Source: JADFNO01 sp965369945 (GTDB taxonomy: Bacteria > Planctomycetota > Phycisphaerae > Phycisphaerales > SM1A02). Taken from it: 25,033 bases of DNA. A program made the translations under genes and the position numbers. Below the pieces are notes generated by a model. The model was not told the origin of the DNA. It did no database searches and saw nothing but the letters and a program-made list of their open reading frames with translations. Shown here piece by piece: positions 7,154 to 14,551 of the stretch; the first letter of the stretch is position 1; each line of letters begins with the position of its first letter. The stretch is taken from NCBI GenBank assembly GCA_965369945.1, contig CBDUST010000032.1, positions 1 to 25,033 on the forward strand, in the 5' to 3' direction.

Positions 7154-7323
7154 GTCGCACCGAACGACCCGTCGGACCGGCGCATCTATCGTGGCCTTGG
7201 ACGACCAGCGCACGTAGCCGCTATGTCTTCACTGAAACAGCGCTAGCAGACCCAGCCGGTGGATCGCGGGGGGTTCAAGCCGGATCAGGGTCGGTGACAC
7301 CCCATCGCCCAGCGGTGGTTGGG

Positions 7324-7329
7324 TACACT
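7324..7329 (+). promoter_or_regulatory. -10 element of a probable leaderless mgtE mRNA
   Basis: TACACT ends exactly 7 nt before the mgtE ATG at 7337. No good -35 is seen at the standard distance and no Shine-Dalgarno is present. Confidence 0.45.
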
Positions 7330-7336
7330 CGTGGTG

Positions 7337-8809
7337 ATGTCGCCGCCACAAGAGCATGAAGACCAGATGAGTTCGGGCGGGGAGGCGCAGGCCCAAAGCC
7401 CGCCGACCAGTCCCGTTGAGGACGTGGCCGAGACTTCTCCGCAGGACGAGCGTGTCGCCCAGCTGCTGGAGCACTCGATCGATGTGCCGGTGTTGGCCGA
7501 GGCGGTTCAGCAGCAAGAGCCTGCCGACGCAGCCGATACGTTGGAAGCGCTTGATGAGGAAGAGGCGGCTGAAGTTCTGGAGCAGATGGACGATCAGGCC
7601 GCGGCCGAGGCCTTGGCGGAAATGCAGGGTCCACTAGCCGTTCGCGTTCTTGAGGAGGAGATCGACGAGGACATCTCCTACGCCACCAAGCTCATCGAGC
7701 TGATGGCGCCGGATGATGCGGTCGACCTGCTTCAAAAAATCGAAGACACCTACCGCGAGGAAGTGCTGGCGGCGATGGAGTTGGCGACAGCCACCAAGCT
7801 GCGCGAGCTGATCGGGTACGACCCCGAGACGGCCGGCGGGTTGATGACCACTGACTATCTCGTTCTCGACAAGGATTTGAGCGTTGCCGGAGCGGTCGAT
7901 CGGCTGCGGGCCCAGGAGTTACCCAAGGGCGTGCATCATCTGCTGGTGGTTGGTGAAGACAACCGTGTCGTCGGCGCCGTTGAGTTGCGCGATCTTGTGT
8001 TGGGAATACCTGAGCAGGTGCTCAGTGAGATCATGAACCGGACGGTCAAGGCAGTCCGCCCGGATGTGGATCGTGAAGAAGTTGCGCGCGAGTTCGATCG
8101 GTACGACTATTCGATGTTGCCGGTGATTGATCTGGACGATCGGCTCATTGGCATCGTGACCGTGGACGACGTGATCGACATCATCCGCGCTGAGCAGACC
8201 GAGGACGTTCAGAAGACCGTCGGCGCCGGCGCGCAGGAAGCGGTTTATTCAGGCGTGATCGAGAAGTTCCGCGGACGCTTTCCTTGGCTGATGGTGAGCC
8301 TGGTCATGATGATTCCAACGGCGTGGATCATCCTGGGGTTCGAGGATCTCATCCGGCAGGCGCCGATCCTCGCCATGCTCATGCCGGTGATCGCCGCGAT
8401 CGTTGGAAACGGCGGGCACCAGGCGCTGGCAGTCACCCAGCGCGGCCTGGTGCTCGAAGAAGTAAGACGAGAGCGGATTCTCCCGCTCCTGGTGCGAGAA
8501 TGGACCGTCGGACTGATGACCGGTTTTGTGCTCGGGGCGATCATTCTTCTGGGCGTGGGATTACTTTCGCTGCGTACAACCAGCGCCTCCTGGTTGCTCG
8601 GCGCGGTCACAGGCGTGGGTACGATGGTCGCCATGAGCGTCGGCACGCTCTTCGGCTCCGTGATTCCCATGCTGATGAAGCGGCTCGGTTTTGATCCGGC
8701 GCAATCGTCCGCAATCTTCCTCATCATGATTACCGACGCTGTTTCGTTCGGGATCATCCTCTCGTTATCCTTCACCACCTATGAGAAGATTCTCGCACCC
8801 GGCTCGTGA
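7337..8809 (+). CDS. mgtE: Mg2+ transporter MgtE
   Basis: MgtE is a homodimeric inner-membrane Mg2+ channel gated by cytoplasmic Mg2+-sensing domains. In the 490-aa product the order is: an acidic tail (1-40), the helical N domain (about 42-155, many Asp/Glu including EEEAAEVLEQMDD), tandem CBS domains (about 165-285; ETAGGLMTTDY starts the first, LPVIDLDDRLIGIVTVDDV closes the second), a linker helix and five membrane segments from about 316. The pore motif PVIAAIVGNGGHQAL (350-364) matches the family's GNxGxQ signature. In the last segments DPAQSSAIF and MITDAVSFG retain the pore Asp (467). The frame also opens at a TTG (7319), but the ATG at 7337, 7 nt after TACACT, is preferred. The long acidic N-terminus beyond the usual ~450 aa is the only oddity. 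Confidence 0.94.
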   Translation: MSPPQEHEDQMSSGGEAQAQSPPTSPVEDVAETSPQDERVAQLLEHSIDVPVLAEAVQQQEPADAADTLEALDEEEAAEVLEQMDDQAAAEALAEMQGPLAVRVLEEEIDEDISYATKLIELMAPDDAVDLLQKIEDTYREEVLAAMELATATKLRELIGYDPETAGGLMTTDYLVLDKDLSVAGAVDRLRAQELPKGVHHLLVVGEDNRVVGAVELRDLVLGIPEQVLSEIMNRTVKAVRPDVDREEVAREFDRYDYSMLPVIDLDDRLIGIVTVDDVIDIIRAEQTEDVQKTVGAGAQEAVYSGVIEKFRGRFPWLMVSLVMMIPTAWIILGFEDLIRQAPILAMLMPVIAAIVGNGGHQALAVTQRGLVLEEVRRERILPLLVREWTVGLMTGFVLGAIILLGVGLLSLRTTSASWLLGAVTGVGTMVAMSVGTLFGSVIPMLMKRLGFDPAQSSAIFLIMITDAVSFGIILSLSFTTYEKILAPGS

Positions 8810-8818
8810 CGCGGTCGG

Positions 8819-8824
8819 TACAAT
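8819..8824 (+). promoter_or_regulatory. Possible -10 element upstream of hpt
   Basis: TACAAT (5 of 6 to TATAAT) lies in the 85-bp mgtE-hpt gap. I see no matching -35. It would give a ~60-nt leader for hpt. Confidence 0.3.
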
Positions 8825-8894
8825 GCCGTAAGCTGAGGATGCCTTCGCCCTGATAATCGTGAGGCAGCCGTATGCTCAGTAAGCCGGGCCTTCG

Positions 8895-9470
8895 ATGACG
8901 ACAACGACGCGATACACTTCACAAGTTCCATCCAGCACGATTCAGGTGTTGATCGATCGCGACCGTATCGCCGCGCGCGTTCAGGAGCTTGCCGCACAGA
9001 TATCGAGCGACCTGGCGGATGTCCCGTCCGAGGGCGAGATCGTGCTCGTTCCGATTCTGACCGGCGCGATCATCTTCGTGGCCGATCTCATTCGACATCT
9101 GCCGCACAAGATAAGGATCGAAGTCACGACCGTCCAAAGCTATCACGGCCAGAAAGTCAAATCGAAACAGGCGCAGATCATCGGCTCGCTTCCCAGGGAT
9201 GTCCAAGGAAAGCACGTGCTGATTGTGGACGACGTTCTCGATTCCGGCGAAACGATTCGTGTGATCCGCGACGAGCTTCAGCAGCGCGGCCCCAAGTCGA
9301 TCCGCGCCTGTGTGCTGTTGCGTAAGCAGCGATCCTCCGCCCTGGAAACCCCCTGCGAGTACGTCGGCTTTGATATTCCCGATGAGTTCGTCGTGGGGTA
9401 TGGGTTGGATTATCAAGGATATTACCGCAACTTGCCGGATGTTTGCACGATCGAGGGCGATGCATCGTGA
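8895..9470 (+). CDS. hpt: Hypoxanthine(-guanine) phosphoribosyltransferase
   Basis: Converts hypoxanthine or guanine plus PRPP to IMP or GMP in purine salvage. The type I PRTase fold is clear: IVLVPILTGAIIF (49-61), the flexible-loop SYHG (82-85), the PRPP-binding signature VLIVDDVLDSGET (108-120) and the purine-site region VGFDIPDEFVVGYGLDY (157-173), followed by YRNLPDV. The length of 191 aa is close to the usual ~180. The N-terminal ~15 residues (Thr-rich) are not conserved, and no Shine-Dalgarno is evident before ATG 8895, so the start is fairly but not fully sure. The stop overlaps the next gene's start as GTGA (9467-9470), implying translational coupling. Confidence 0.94.
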   Translation: MTTTTRYTSQVPSSTIQVLIDRDRIAARVQELAAQISSDLADVPSEGEIVLVPILTGAIIFVADLIRHLPHKIRIEVTTVQSYHGQKVKSKQAQIIGSLPRDVQGKHVLIVDDVLDSGETIRVIRDELQQRGPKSIRACVLLRKQRSSALETPCEYVGFDIPDEFVVGYGLDYQGYYRNLPDVCTIEGDAS

Positions 9471-10063
9471 ACGCCTCGCCGGTCAGGCCGGATCGGCGCG
9501 TGCGCTCGTCTCGCTGTTTGCAAAGTGCCGGCGACACACCCGAGCTTGCAGCACCCGCGATCACGCATGCGCTTCCGGAAGGATTGGTCGATGACGACGA
9601 GGTTGTGTTGCTATTGCTGCGCCCCAGCATGCTCTTCATCCCACTTTCGTCGCTGAGCGGGCTGCTGGTGATTGCGGTGGTTACTCTGGCGCTGATGTAT
9701 CTAGGTCGGCTGGTGGGTCTGGCGGGTACGGATACTGCGGCCTTCGGGCTTGGCGTCGCGGGTGGGATCGCGCGGCTCGCCTGGCAGGGGTTGGAATGGT
9801 GGAGTCGACTATATGTGCTGACCGATCGGCGTGTCCTTCGGCGTAAAGGTGTGCTGAGACCGACGGTCTTTGAAGCGAGATTGCGCGACATCCAACACAC
9901 CAGCGTCTTTCAACACCTGCGAGAACGGACCGTTGGTCTGGGGAGTATCGGTTTCGCCAGTGCCGGCAGCGAGGTCTTCGATGCGTTTTGGGTGATGATC
10001 CGCCAGCCCTTCGCGGTGCATCGCACTATTGTTGAGGCGATCGAGCGCTACGGTCGGTGTTAG
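9467..10063 (+). CDS. PH-domain (YdbS/bPH2-like) membrane protein
   Basis: Probably a membrane-anchored bacterial PH-domain protein; the function is unknown. A hydrophobic pair of segments (about 55-80 and 92-106) precedes a region with the bPH2 hallmark YVLTDRRVLRRKGVL (116-130) and the following beta-rich stretch VFEARLRDIQHTSVF...LGLGSIGF-like pattern (134-163). This matches the layout of YdbS-type proteins (two membrane helices, then a PH-like domain). The start is taken at GTG 9467, overlapping the hpt TGA, with GAGGG (9453-9457) 9 nt upstream; product 198 aa. An upstream TTG (9443) would also keep the frame. Coupling to hpt is structural only; no shared pathway is evident. The end is convergent with the next minus-strand gene, 19 bp away. 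Confidence 0.72.
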   Translation: MNASPVRPDRRVRSSRCLQSAGDTPELAAPAITHALPEGLVDDDEVVLLLLRPSMLFIPLSSLSGLLVIAVVTLALMYLGRLVGLAGTDTAAFGLGVAGGIARLAWQGLEWWSRLYVLTDRRVLRRKGVLRPTVFEARLRDIQHTSVFQHLRERTVGLGSIGFASAGSEVFDAFWVMIRQPFAVHRTIVEAIERYGRC

Positions 10064-10082
10064 GCGCAGCGCCGATACATCG

Positions 10083-11036
10083 TCAGGGCTGATCCGGATC
10101 GCGCCGGGCACGCAGCAGGTCGATGAGCGACTGTCGGCCGAAGACGGTTAGCTTGGCATCACGCTCAACCAGCTGCATCTCGACCGCACTGTCGGGTGTG
10201 ATCCGGAGTAGCGCCGCGTGACCGCGTGTGAAGCCCAGGAGCAGTTGCTCATCGAGCGGTCCATCGTCAACGAAAACCAGTGAGCGGTCCGCCTCGATCT
10301 GAGCCACGGCGGCATTGCTCATCGACATCGCGACGGCCAGAACGACAAGCGTGAAGAAGCTCGCGCTGGCGGCGATCGCCTTGAGCCAGCCTGGGATCGC
10401 CAATCGCAGCACGAGCACCGCCCAAAGGGCTGCGGCGATGGTCGCCAACACGTCAAACGCTGCGACTGTCTGGAGGTTCTCGAGCCATTGGACGGCGCTG
10501 CCCAGAGCGATCGGCAGTTCACCGACTTTGTCATTTCGCATTTGCGAGGCCGCCCACCAGATCATGGCCACCGCATTAGTTCCGGCTGCGATTGCACCAA
10601 TATAGCTGAAGGTTACTGCGGCGGTGGAGAGTCGTGGACCGCCCGGGGCCGGCATCTTGGCGGCGCTGATCGCGGCTGCGGGGATTGCGATCAGAGCGAA
10701 GCCCACCATCAGCCACGCTGGCTCGGCCACGCCCGCCAGAATGATCACACGTGGCACGGATATGAGCATCAAGGTTCCGGTGGCGAGTCCTTCCCCTGGT
10801 TCGCCAAGCAATTCAGGCAATCGAATGGCCGGTGCGAATCCGAGTCGAAACCCCAGATGCCCCATGAGCCAGACGCCGGCCAGGATTCCCACCGCCACGA
10901 TGATGCCGATGGTCAGGCGAAACGTCGTTCGATCCGGCTCGTCGCGTTTGCGCACGGATTTCACTGCCTGGCGGACCAGAAGCACCTTGGTGCGAGCGGT
11001 TCCGGTGCGGACGATTGGTCGGGCGAGTTTGGGCAT
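10083..11036 (-). CDS. Unknown polytopic membrane protein
   Basis: I do not recognise a family. The 317-aa product begins with a basic tail (many Arg/Lys, 1-40) followed by about six hydrophobic segments: about 42-60, 88-103, 106-125, 138-160, 190-213 and 220-243. A soluble C-terminal ~70 residues (IEADRSLVFVDDG to DPDQP) ends in a charged stretch. The basic N-terminus suggests a cytoplasmic start. It lies downstream of the moxR-type ATPase on the same strand, 158 bp away. MoxR ATPases often sit beside membrane proteins they may help mature, so a partnership is possible but unproven. The ATG at 11036 has no Shine-Dalgarno; TAAGCT lies 10 nt upstream. Confidence 0.65.
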   Translation of the reverse strand: MPKLARPIVRTGTARTKVLLVRQAVKSVRKRDEPDRTTFRLTIGIIVAVGILAGVWLMGHLGFRLGFAPAIRLPELLGEPGEGLATGTLMLISVPRVIILAGVAEPAWLMVGFALIAIPAAAISAAKMPAPGGPRLSTAAVTFSYIGAIAAGTNAVAMIWWAASQMRNDKVGELPIALGSAVQWLENLQTVAAFDVLATIAAALWAVLVLRLAIPGWLKAIAASASFFTLVVLAVAMSMSNAAVAQIEADRSLVFVDDGPLDEQLLLGFTRGHAALLRITPDSAVEMQLVERDAKLTVFGRQSLIDLLRARRDPDQP

Positions 11037-11100
11037 GGCAATTGAGAGCTTAGAGGCGAGGATTGGGCCTAGAGACTATCGGCTTGGAGCGGACGGTGAT

Positions 11101-11150
11101 CGACCCGATCAGGCCCGATCAGCCCTGATCACGGCTGTTCAGGCCCGATT
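11101..11150. repeat. Five imperfect 10-bp tandem units
   Basis: The 50 bases divide into CGACCCGATC, AGGCCCGATC, AGCCCTGATC, ACGGCTGTTC and AGGCCCGATT. Within it GATCAGG (11107-11113) and CCTGATC (11124-11130) are inverted. It lies between the moxR-like gene and the unknown membrane gene, 65 bp upstream of the latter's ATG. A 10-bp period is about one helical turn, so it could be a regulator binding array or a chance low-complexity stretch. Confidence 0.5.
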
Positions 11151-11194
11151 GGGCACACCTCCAGTGATTCGGCGAGGAACCCGGGGCGGTTCTG

Positions 11195-12127
11195 CTAGGC
11201 CGGGCTGGGGACCGTCTCCAGCACCTGCTGCATGATTCGGCGGGTGGTGGCGGTGTCGCCTGCGTGCATGTAGGTCTTGCTGATGACGCGGTGGGAGCAC
11301 ACGGGCAGCACGTTGGACACAATATCCTCCGGCACACAATAGTCTCGACCCTTGAGCACCGCTGTTGCCCGCGCGACCTGCGATAACGCCAACGCTCCGC
11401 GCGGGCTGATCCCGATCTGAAGATCGTCGTTCTCGCGCGTCGCACCGGCCAGGGAGATCACATAATCCACCAGAGCCCGGTCCATCGCCACGTCGTCAAC
11501 CTGCTGTTGCAAAGCGAGCGCTTCGGTGGTGTCCAGCACCGGCTCAAGTTCCCTCAGCGTGGTTCGGGCCGGTTGTTTTTCGATGATTCGTGACTCGTCA
11601 TCCGGCGCTGGATAGCCCAGGCTGATACGCATCAGGAAGCGATCGAGCTGGTTCTCCGGCAAGAAGTACGTCCCCTCGAATTCGTATGGGTTTTGCGTCG
11701 CAACGACCATGAACGGCTCGGGTAACTCAAAGACGTTCCCGTCCACAGACACTGTGCTTTCATTCATTGCCTCGAGCAGCGCTGATTGAGTACGGGGGGT
11801 CGTTCGGTTGATTTCGTCAGCGACGATGATGTTGTGGAAGATCGGCCCGCGCTTGAAGTCGAACGTTTCCTTCTCCCGGCTGTAGACCGAAACCCCGATG
11901 ATGTCCGAAGGCAGCAGATCGGGCGTACATTGGATTCGAGCGAACGAACAGCGGATCGACTTGGCCAAGGCGTTGGCCAGAACCGTCTTCCCCACGCCGG
12001 GTACGTCTTCGATCAGAACGTGCCCACGCGCCAGCAGGCACACGATCACTCGATCAACCGCCGCCGTGTTACCCATGTAGACGGAGGTGATGTTTCGGCG
12101 CAGCCGTGATATCGCCTCTTGGGCCAT
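11195..12127 (-). CDS. MoxR-family AAA+ ATPase
   Basis: MoxR ATPases are cytoplasmic AAA+ chaperone-like proteins, often acting on VWA-domain or membrane partners. The 310-aa product shows Walker A EDVPGVGKT (40-48), CTPDLLPSDIIG (67-78), Walker B IVADEIN (101-107), sensor 1 ATQNP (143-147), the family-specific LPENQLDRF (156-164) and the C-terminal lid with SPRGALAL and YCVPEDI. The length is typical. The usual DUF58 and VWA partners are not adjacent; the next gene on this strand encodes an unknown membrane protein. The ATG at 12127 is preceded by AGGGA about 11 nt upstream and TATACT (minus strand, 12158-12153) as a -10, so this mRNA would have a short leader. Confidence 0.93.
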   Translation of the reverse strand: MAQEAISRLRRNITSVYMGNTAAVDRVIVCLLARGHVLIEDVPGVGKTVLANALAKSIRCSFARIQCTPDLLPSDIIGVSVYSREKETFDFKRGPIFHNIIVADEINRTTPRTQSALLEAMNESTVSVDGNVFELPEPFMVVATQNPYEFEGTYFLPENQLDRFLMRISLGYPAPDDESRIIEKQPARTTLRELEPVLDTTEALALQQQVDDVAMDRALVDYVISLAGATRENDDLQIGISPRGALALSQVARATAVLKGRDYCVPEDIVSNVLPVCSHRVISKTYMHAGDTATTRRIMQQVLETVPSPA

Positions 12128-12152
12128 GATCGTGAATCCCTGAGTAGGCGGC

Positions 12153-12158
12153 AGTATA
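12153..12158 (-). promoter_or_regulatory. Candidate -10 element of the moxR-like gene
   Basis: TATACT on the minus strand (5 of 6 to TATAAT), 25 nt before the ATG at 12127. No clear -35 is visible. Confidence 0.4.
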
Positions 12159-12225
12159 TGCCGGGTTGAAGGTGGGGCCGGCCGGGAGGGGTGACGGAAG
12201 GGGCTCGCCTGGGCTCCGAACCCGG

Positions 12226-12231
12226 TACAGT
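12226..12231 (+). promoter_or_regulatory. -10 element of the zinc-ribbon membrane gene
   Basis: TACAGT sits 2 nt before ATG 12234 and 8 nt before GTG 12240. If it is the -10, transcription would start at about 12238-12240, so GTG 12240 could be the real leaderless start. Confidence 0.4.
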
Positions 12232-12233
12232 TG

Positions 12234-13166
12234 ATGATCGTGAAGGCGCTAGATCAGCCCCGTGATCTCGAGAGCGCGGCTGTCCGCGCTGAGCTGCATT
12301 GTCGAGGCTGTGGGTACAACTTGTACGCCTTGTCTGCCGACAGTCGATGCCCCGAGTGTGGCTTGGAGATTTGGGAGACGGTGCTGCACACCGTCGATCC
12401 GGCAGCCAGCCGTCTGCCCAAGTTGCGCAATCCGCGAGCGGTCGGGAATGGGCTGTTCTGGGTGATTCTCAGCCTTTTGGCAGGGGCGATCATTCTTGTG
12501 GCCAGGCCGGTCGCGCTTCGTCTGGATGCGTTGGACCCGACCGGGGTGCGAAATATCTCAGCGCTTGCGCCGCCCAAGCTTGCGATCGCAGCAGGAGCGG
12601 TGGTGTTGGTAGGCTTGATGGCCGCTCGCCGCTTCGCGCCTGCCAAGGGCCACCAACCGGGCGGCGCGGTGCTGCGCGATATTCGCTTGCTCGTGGCCGG
12701 AATGATCGCTTGGGCCTTGCTCGTCATGATCCAACCAGGGCTACAACGATTGGCTGTGCCTAGCTGGCAGCTTGATTTAACCCATATCGCGGCCGCGCTG
12801 GGAGCGATGTTCGGACTGTTCGGCCTTGATGGCATCCTTCAGGCAATCGGTCAGCGCAGCCGGGCGTTTCGTACTGCACGCGGCGGCCGGCAGGGTGTGA
12901 TGGGGATGATCGGTGCGCTAGGAGGCGTGGTGTTGGGTGAGTTGATGGGTCTACTCGCGGCAGGGATAGGCTCCACCGCGAGTTGGCTGGCCACCCTCGG
13001 CTTGGTCATGAGATGGATCAGCACGCTGATGCTACTGATTGGCCTGGCCTACCTGGTCGTCAACGGCTGGTGGATCCGCCGAGCCTTGTGTCGCCCACCC
13101 CCATCCCTTGCTGAAATTCTCGATCATCCTGGTGACGAGGAGCCACCGGAGGACCCATCGAAGTAG
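12234..13166 (+). CDS. Membrane protein with N-terminal CxxC...CxxC zinc ribbon
   Basis: No specific function is recognised. Residues 23-43 form a zinc ribbon, CRGCGYNL (23-30) and CPECG (39-43), a compact form often seen at the N-terminus of planctomycete membrane proteins. Six or so hydrophobic segments follow (about 72-91, 113-128, 150-168, 182-205, 222-250 and 254-282). The soluble acidic tail ends DEEPPEDPSK. From ATG 12234 the product is 309 aa; GTG 12240 is an alternative start favoured by the position of the TACAGT -10 (12226-12231). No Shine-Dalgarno is seen. It is divergent from the moxR-like gene across a ~100-bp gap and stands alone. The zinc ribbon suggests nucleic-acid or protein binding at the inner face, which is inference only. 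Confidence 0.75.
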   Translation: MIVKALDQPRDLESAAVRAELHCRGCGYNLYALSADSRCPECGLEIWETVLHTVDPAASRLPKLRNPRAVGNGLFWVILSLLAGAIILVARPVALRLDALDPTGVRNISALAPPKLAIAAGAVVLVGLMAARRFAPAKGHQPGGAVLRDIRLLVAGMIAWALLVMIQPGLQRLAVPSWQLDLTHIAAALGAMFGLFGLDGILQAIGQRSRAFRTARGGRQGVMGMIGALGGVVLGELMGLLAAGIGSTASWLATLGLVMRWISTLMLLIGLAYLVVNGWWIRRALCRPPPSLAEILDHPGDEEPPEDPSK

Positions 13167-13234
13167 TAGGGCCGGATTTGTGTGCGCGATCGTCCAGCTC
13201 TTTGGCTGCGATTGTGGAAAATTCGAGCGTTTCT

Positions 13235-13263
13235 TTGCGTGCGCTCGATACCTGCCTTATCTT
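13235..13263 (+). promoter_or_regulatory. Candidate promoter of the small-ORF/dCTP-deaminase cassette
   Basis: TTGCGT (13235-13240), a 17-nt spacer and TATCTT (13258-13263). It predicts a start near 13270 and a ~55-nt leader to the ATG at 13325. Confidence 0.4.
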
Positions 13264-13324
13264 CAATTGCAGACTGTTTGGGATTTGACAGGGCCAAGGG
13301 CGGTAGAAAACGGGAGATCGCCAG

Positions 13325-13573
13325 ATGAGTGAGACTTGGCTTACGTGCGAAATCGGAGACGGGATGTTTAGCGACGAGATGGTCGTGGTTTTCGACACGG
13401 ACAAAGGCGAGGTAGTCTCGTTTTTTGTGCCGAGGTCGTGTGTAGAGGATCTGGGGGAGGCCAAGGGTCGCGTCAGAGTTCGCGTTTTCGAGGACGGAGG
13501 GCAGACCTGGGCGGTTCTGCCTAATGAGGTCCAATCGATCGTTCCCGTGAATCCGGAATATGTCGCGGCATGA
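13325..13573 (+). CDS. Small unknown protein upstream of a Dcd-family gene
   Basis: I do not recognise a family. The 82-aa product is acidic and predicted beta-rich: alternating hydrophobic stretches (WLTCEIG, MVVVFDT, VVSFFVP, RVRVRVF, TWAVLP, SIVPV) suggest a small barrel or sandwich. There are two cysteines and no signal peptide or membrane segment. GGGAG (13310-13314) lies about 10 nt before the ATG. The stop overlaps the next start as ATGA (13570-13573), so the two proteins are made together and may interact. Base composition is lower in G+C than the flanking chaperone genes, a hint of acquisition. It could be an accessory or regulator of the deaminase-like protein; this is inference. 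Confidence 0.7.
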   Translation: MSETWLTCEIGDGMFSDEMVVVFDTDKGEVVSFFVPRSCVEDLGEAKGRVRVRVFEDGGQTWAVLPNEVQSIVPVNPEYVAA

Positions 13574-14154
13574 TTCTCTCCAATGTGAGCATCCATGAGG
13601 CAATCGACAATGGATGGCTCACAATTGAGCCGGAACCTCAACCCAGAATACCCGCCAATGGCGGTCCGGAATGTCCGTACAACACCAGCGCTGTCGATCT
13701 GCGCCTTGGGCGAGAGATCGCCTGGTTTCGGGATGACATGGCGTTCAGTATCGATCTGAAGCAGGGCGATTTTCGCCGACTGTTTGCTCAAAATTCCGAC
13801 ACGAGAAAACTCGACGACGATCAGCCATTCCAACTCATGCCTCAGAGGCTTGTTCTTGGAAAGACCCTTGAGACAGTGACGCTCCCGATTGTCGCCGATG
13901 GCACTTCTCTAGCGGCCAGGGTCGAAGGAAAAAGCTCCTACTCAAGGTGCGGGCTGCTTGTACATTTCACAGCCCCAACCATCCATTCGGGATTCAGTGG
14001 GACAATCACACTGGAACTAATCAACCTTGGGACCATTCCAATCCTTCTCCATCCGGAAATACCGATCTGTCAGCTCATCATCGAGCAAGTTCATGGTGTC
14101 CCAATACGTAGAGACAGCCAGTTTCAAGGGCAGTCCACGGTCCACGGAGCTTGA
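13570..14154 (+). CDS. dCTP deaminase / dUTPase-superfamily protein
   Basis: The family deaminates dCTP to dUTP, or hydrolyses dUTP, acting as a trimer with the dUTPase fold. The 194-aa product begins MILSNVSIHEAI as Dcd proteins do, then SAVDLRLG (40-47), VEGKSSYSRCGLLVHFTA (118-135), GFSGTITLELINLG (141-154), PEIPICQLI (162-170) and a C-terminal FQGQST (185-190). The catalytic-type Glu in TLEL (149), His132 and Arg126 are present. The usual Arg of GRSS is Lys here (GKSS, 120-123), a conservative change in the phosphate-binding motif. The 30/60 G+C count in 13801-13860 contrasts with 45/60 in a groEL1 stretch (14821-14880). Its role could be nucleotide metabolism or, given the paired small ORF, phage-related; bifunctional, deaminase-only and dUTPase-only activities cannot be told apart here. 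Confidence 0.82.
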   Translation: MILSNVSIHEAIDNGWLTIEPEPQPRIPANGGPECPYNTSAVDLRLGREIAWFRDDMAFSIDLKQGDFRRLFAQNSDTRKLDDDQPFQLMPQRLVLGKTLETVTLPIVADGTSLAARVEGKSSYSRCGLLVHFTAPTIHSGFSGTITLELINLGTIPILLHPEIPICQLIIEQVHGVPIRRDSQFQGQSTVHGA

Positions 14155-14551
14155 CTCGTTGCGCATTGACGGAACGATGGGGCATGCCCAAACGCTCAAC
14201 CAAGCGAGATGTCAGCGAGATCGCCAAGTCGATCGTGGATTAGCTGGCGAACCACCGCCACCGGAGACCCCATCTTCACCGTAGCGGGCGGCTGCTGACC
14301 TGCCACCTTGGCAGATTCGATCGCCGCTGGCACGTCCGATGTCAGCGTTGTCAGGGCCGCCGTGACAGCTTTGGCGACCCAAATCGTTGATATCGCATTG
14401 GTTACGGCCAAAGGCGGGTTGGCTGACGTTGGCGCGGCCTTTGAAGAGTATGCCGTGTGGACTCGCCCTTGGTGCGCGCTGCATCGAGGCGGTCCACTTC
14501 GTTCGTAGATTCAATGACTGCTACTTCAGCTCTTATCAGGAGACGTGCCAG
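14155..14551. other. Spacer between the Dcd-family gene and groEL1, no convincing gene
   Basis: About 400 bases. The open frames here (for example 14308-14508 plus, 14196-14411 minus) have non-canonical or unsupported starts and no recognisable motif. A CIRCE heat-shock operator (TTAGCACTC with inverted GAGTGCTAA) is absent, and I find no good sigma32 promoter; CTTTGAA at about 14440 is only a partial -35. The groEL1 promoter must lie here or upstream, but I cannot place it. Confidence 0.5.

Noticed and set aside
6975..7160. 61-codon minus-strand ORF across the REP-like repeat
   Set aside because: Most of its sequence is translated palindrome; such ORFs are typical false calls on intergenic repeats.
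14387..14551. N-terminal extension of GroEL1 (55 codons)
   Set aside because: Non-conserved; the GroEL N-terminus MAVKEL with AGGAG upstream starts at 14552.
14155..14551. CIRCE or sigma32 heat-shock control of groEL1
   Set aside because: No TTAGCACTC/GAGTGCTAA inverted repeat and only a partial -35 (CTTTGAA) without a matching -10.
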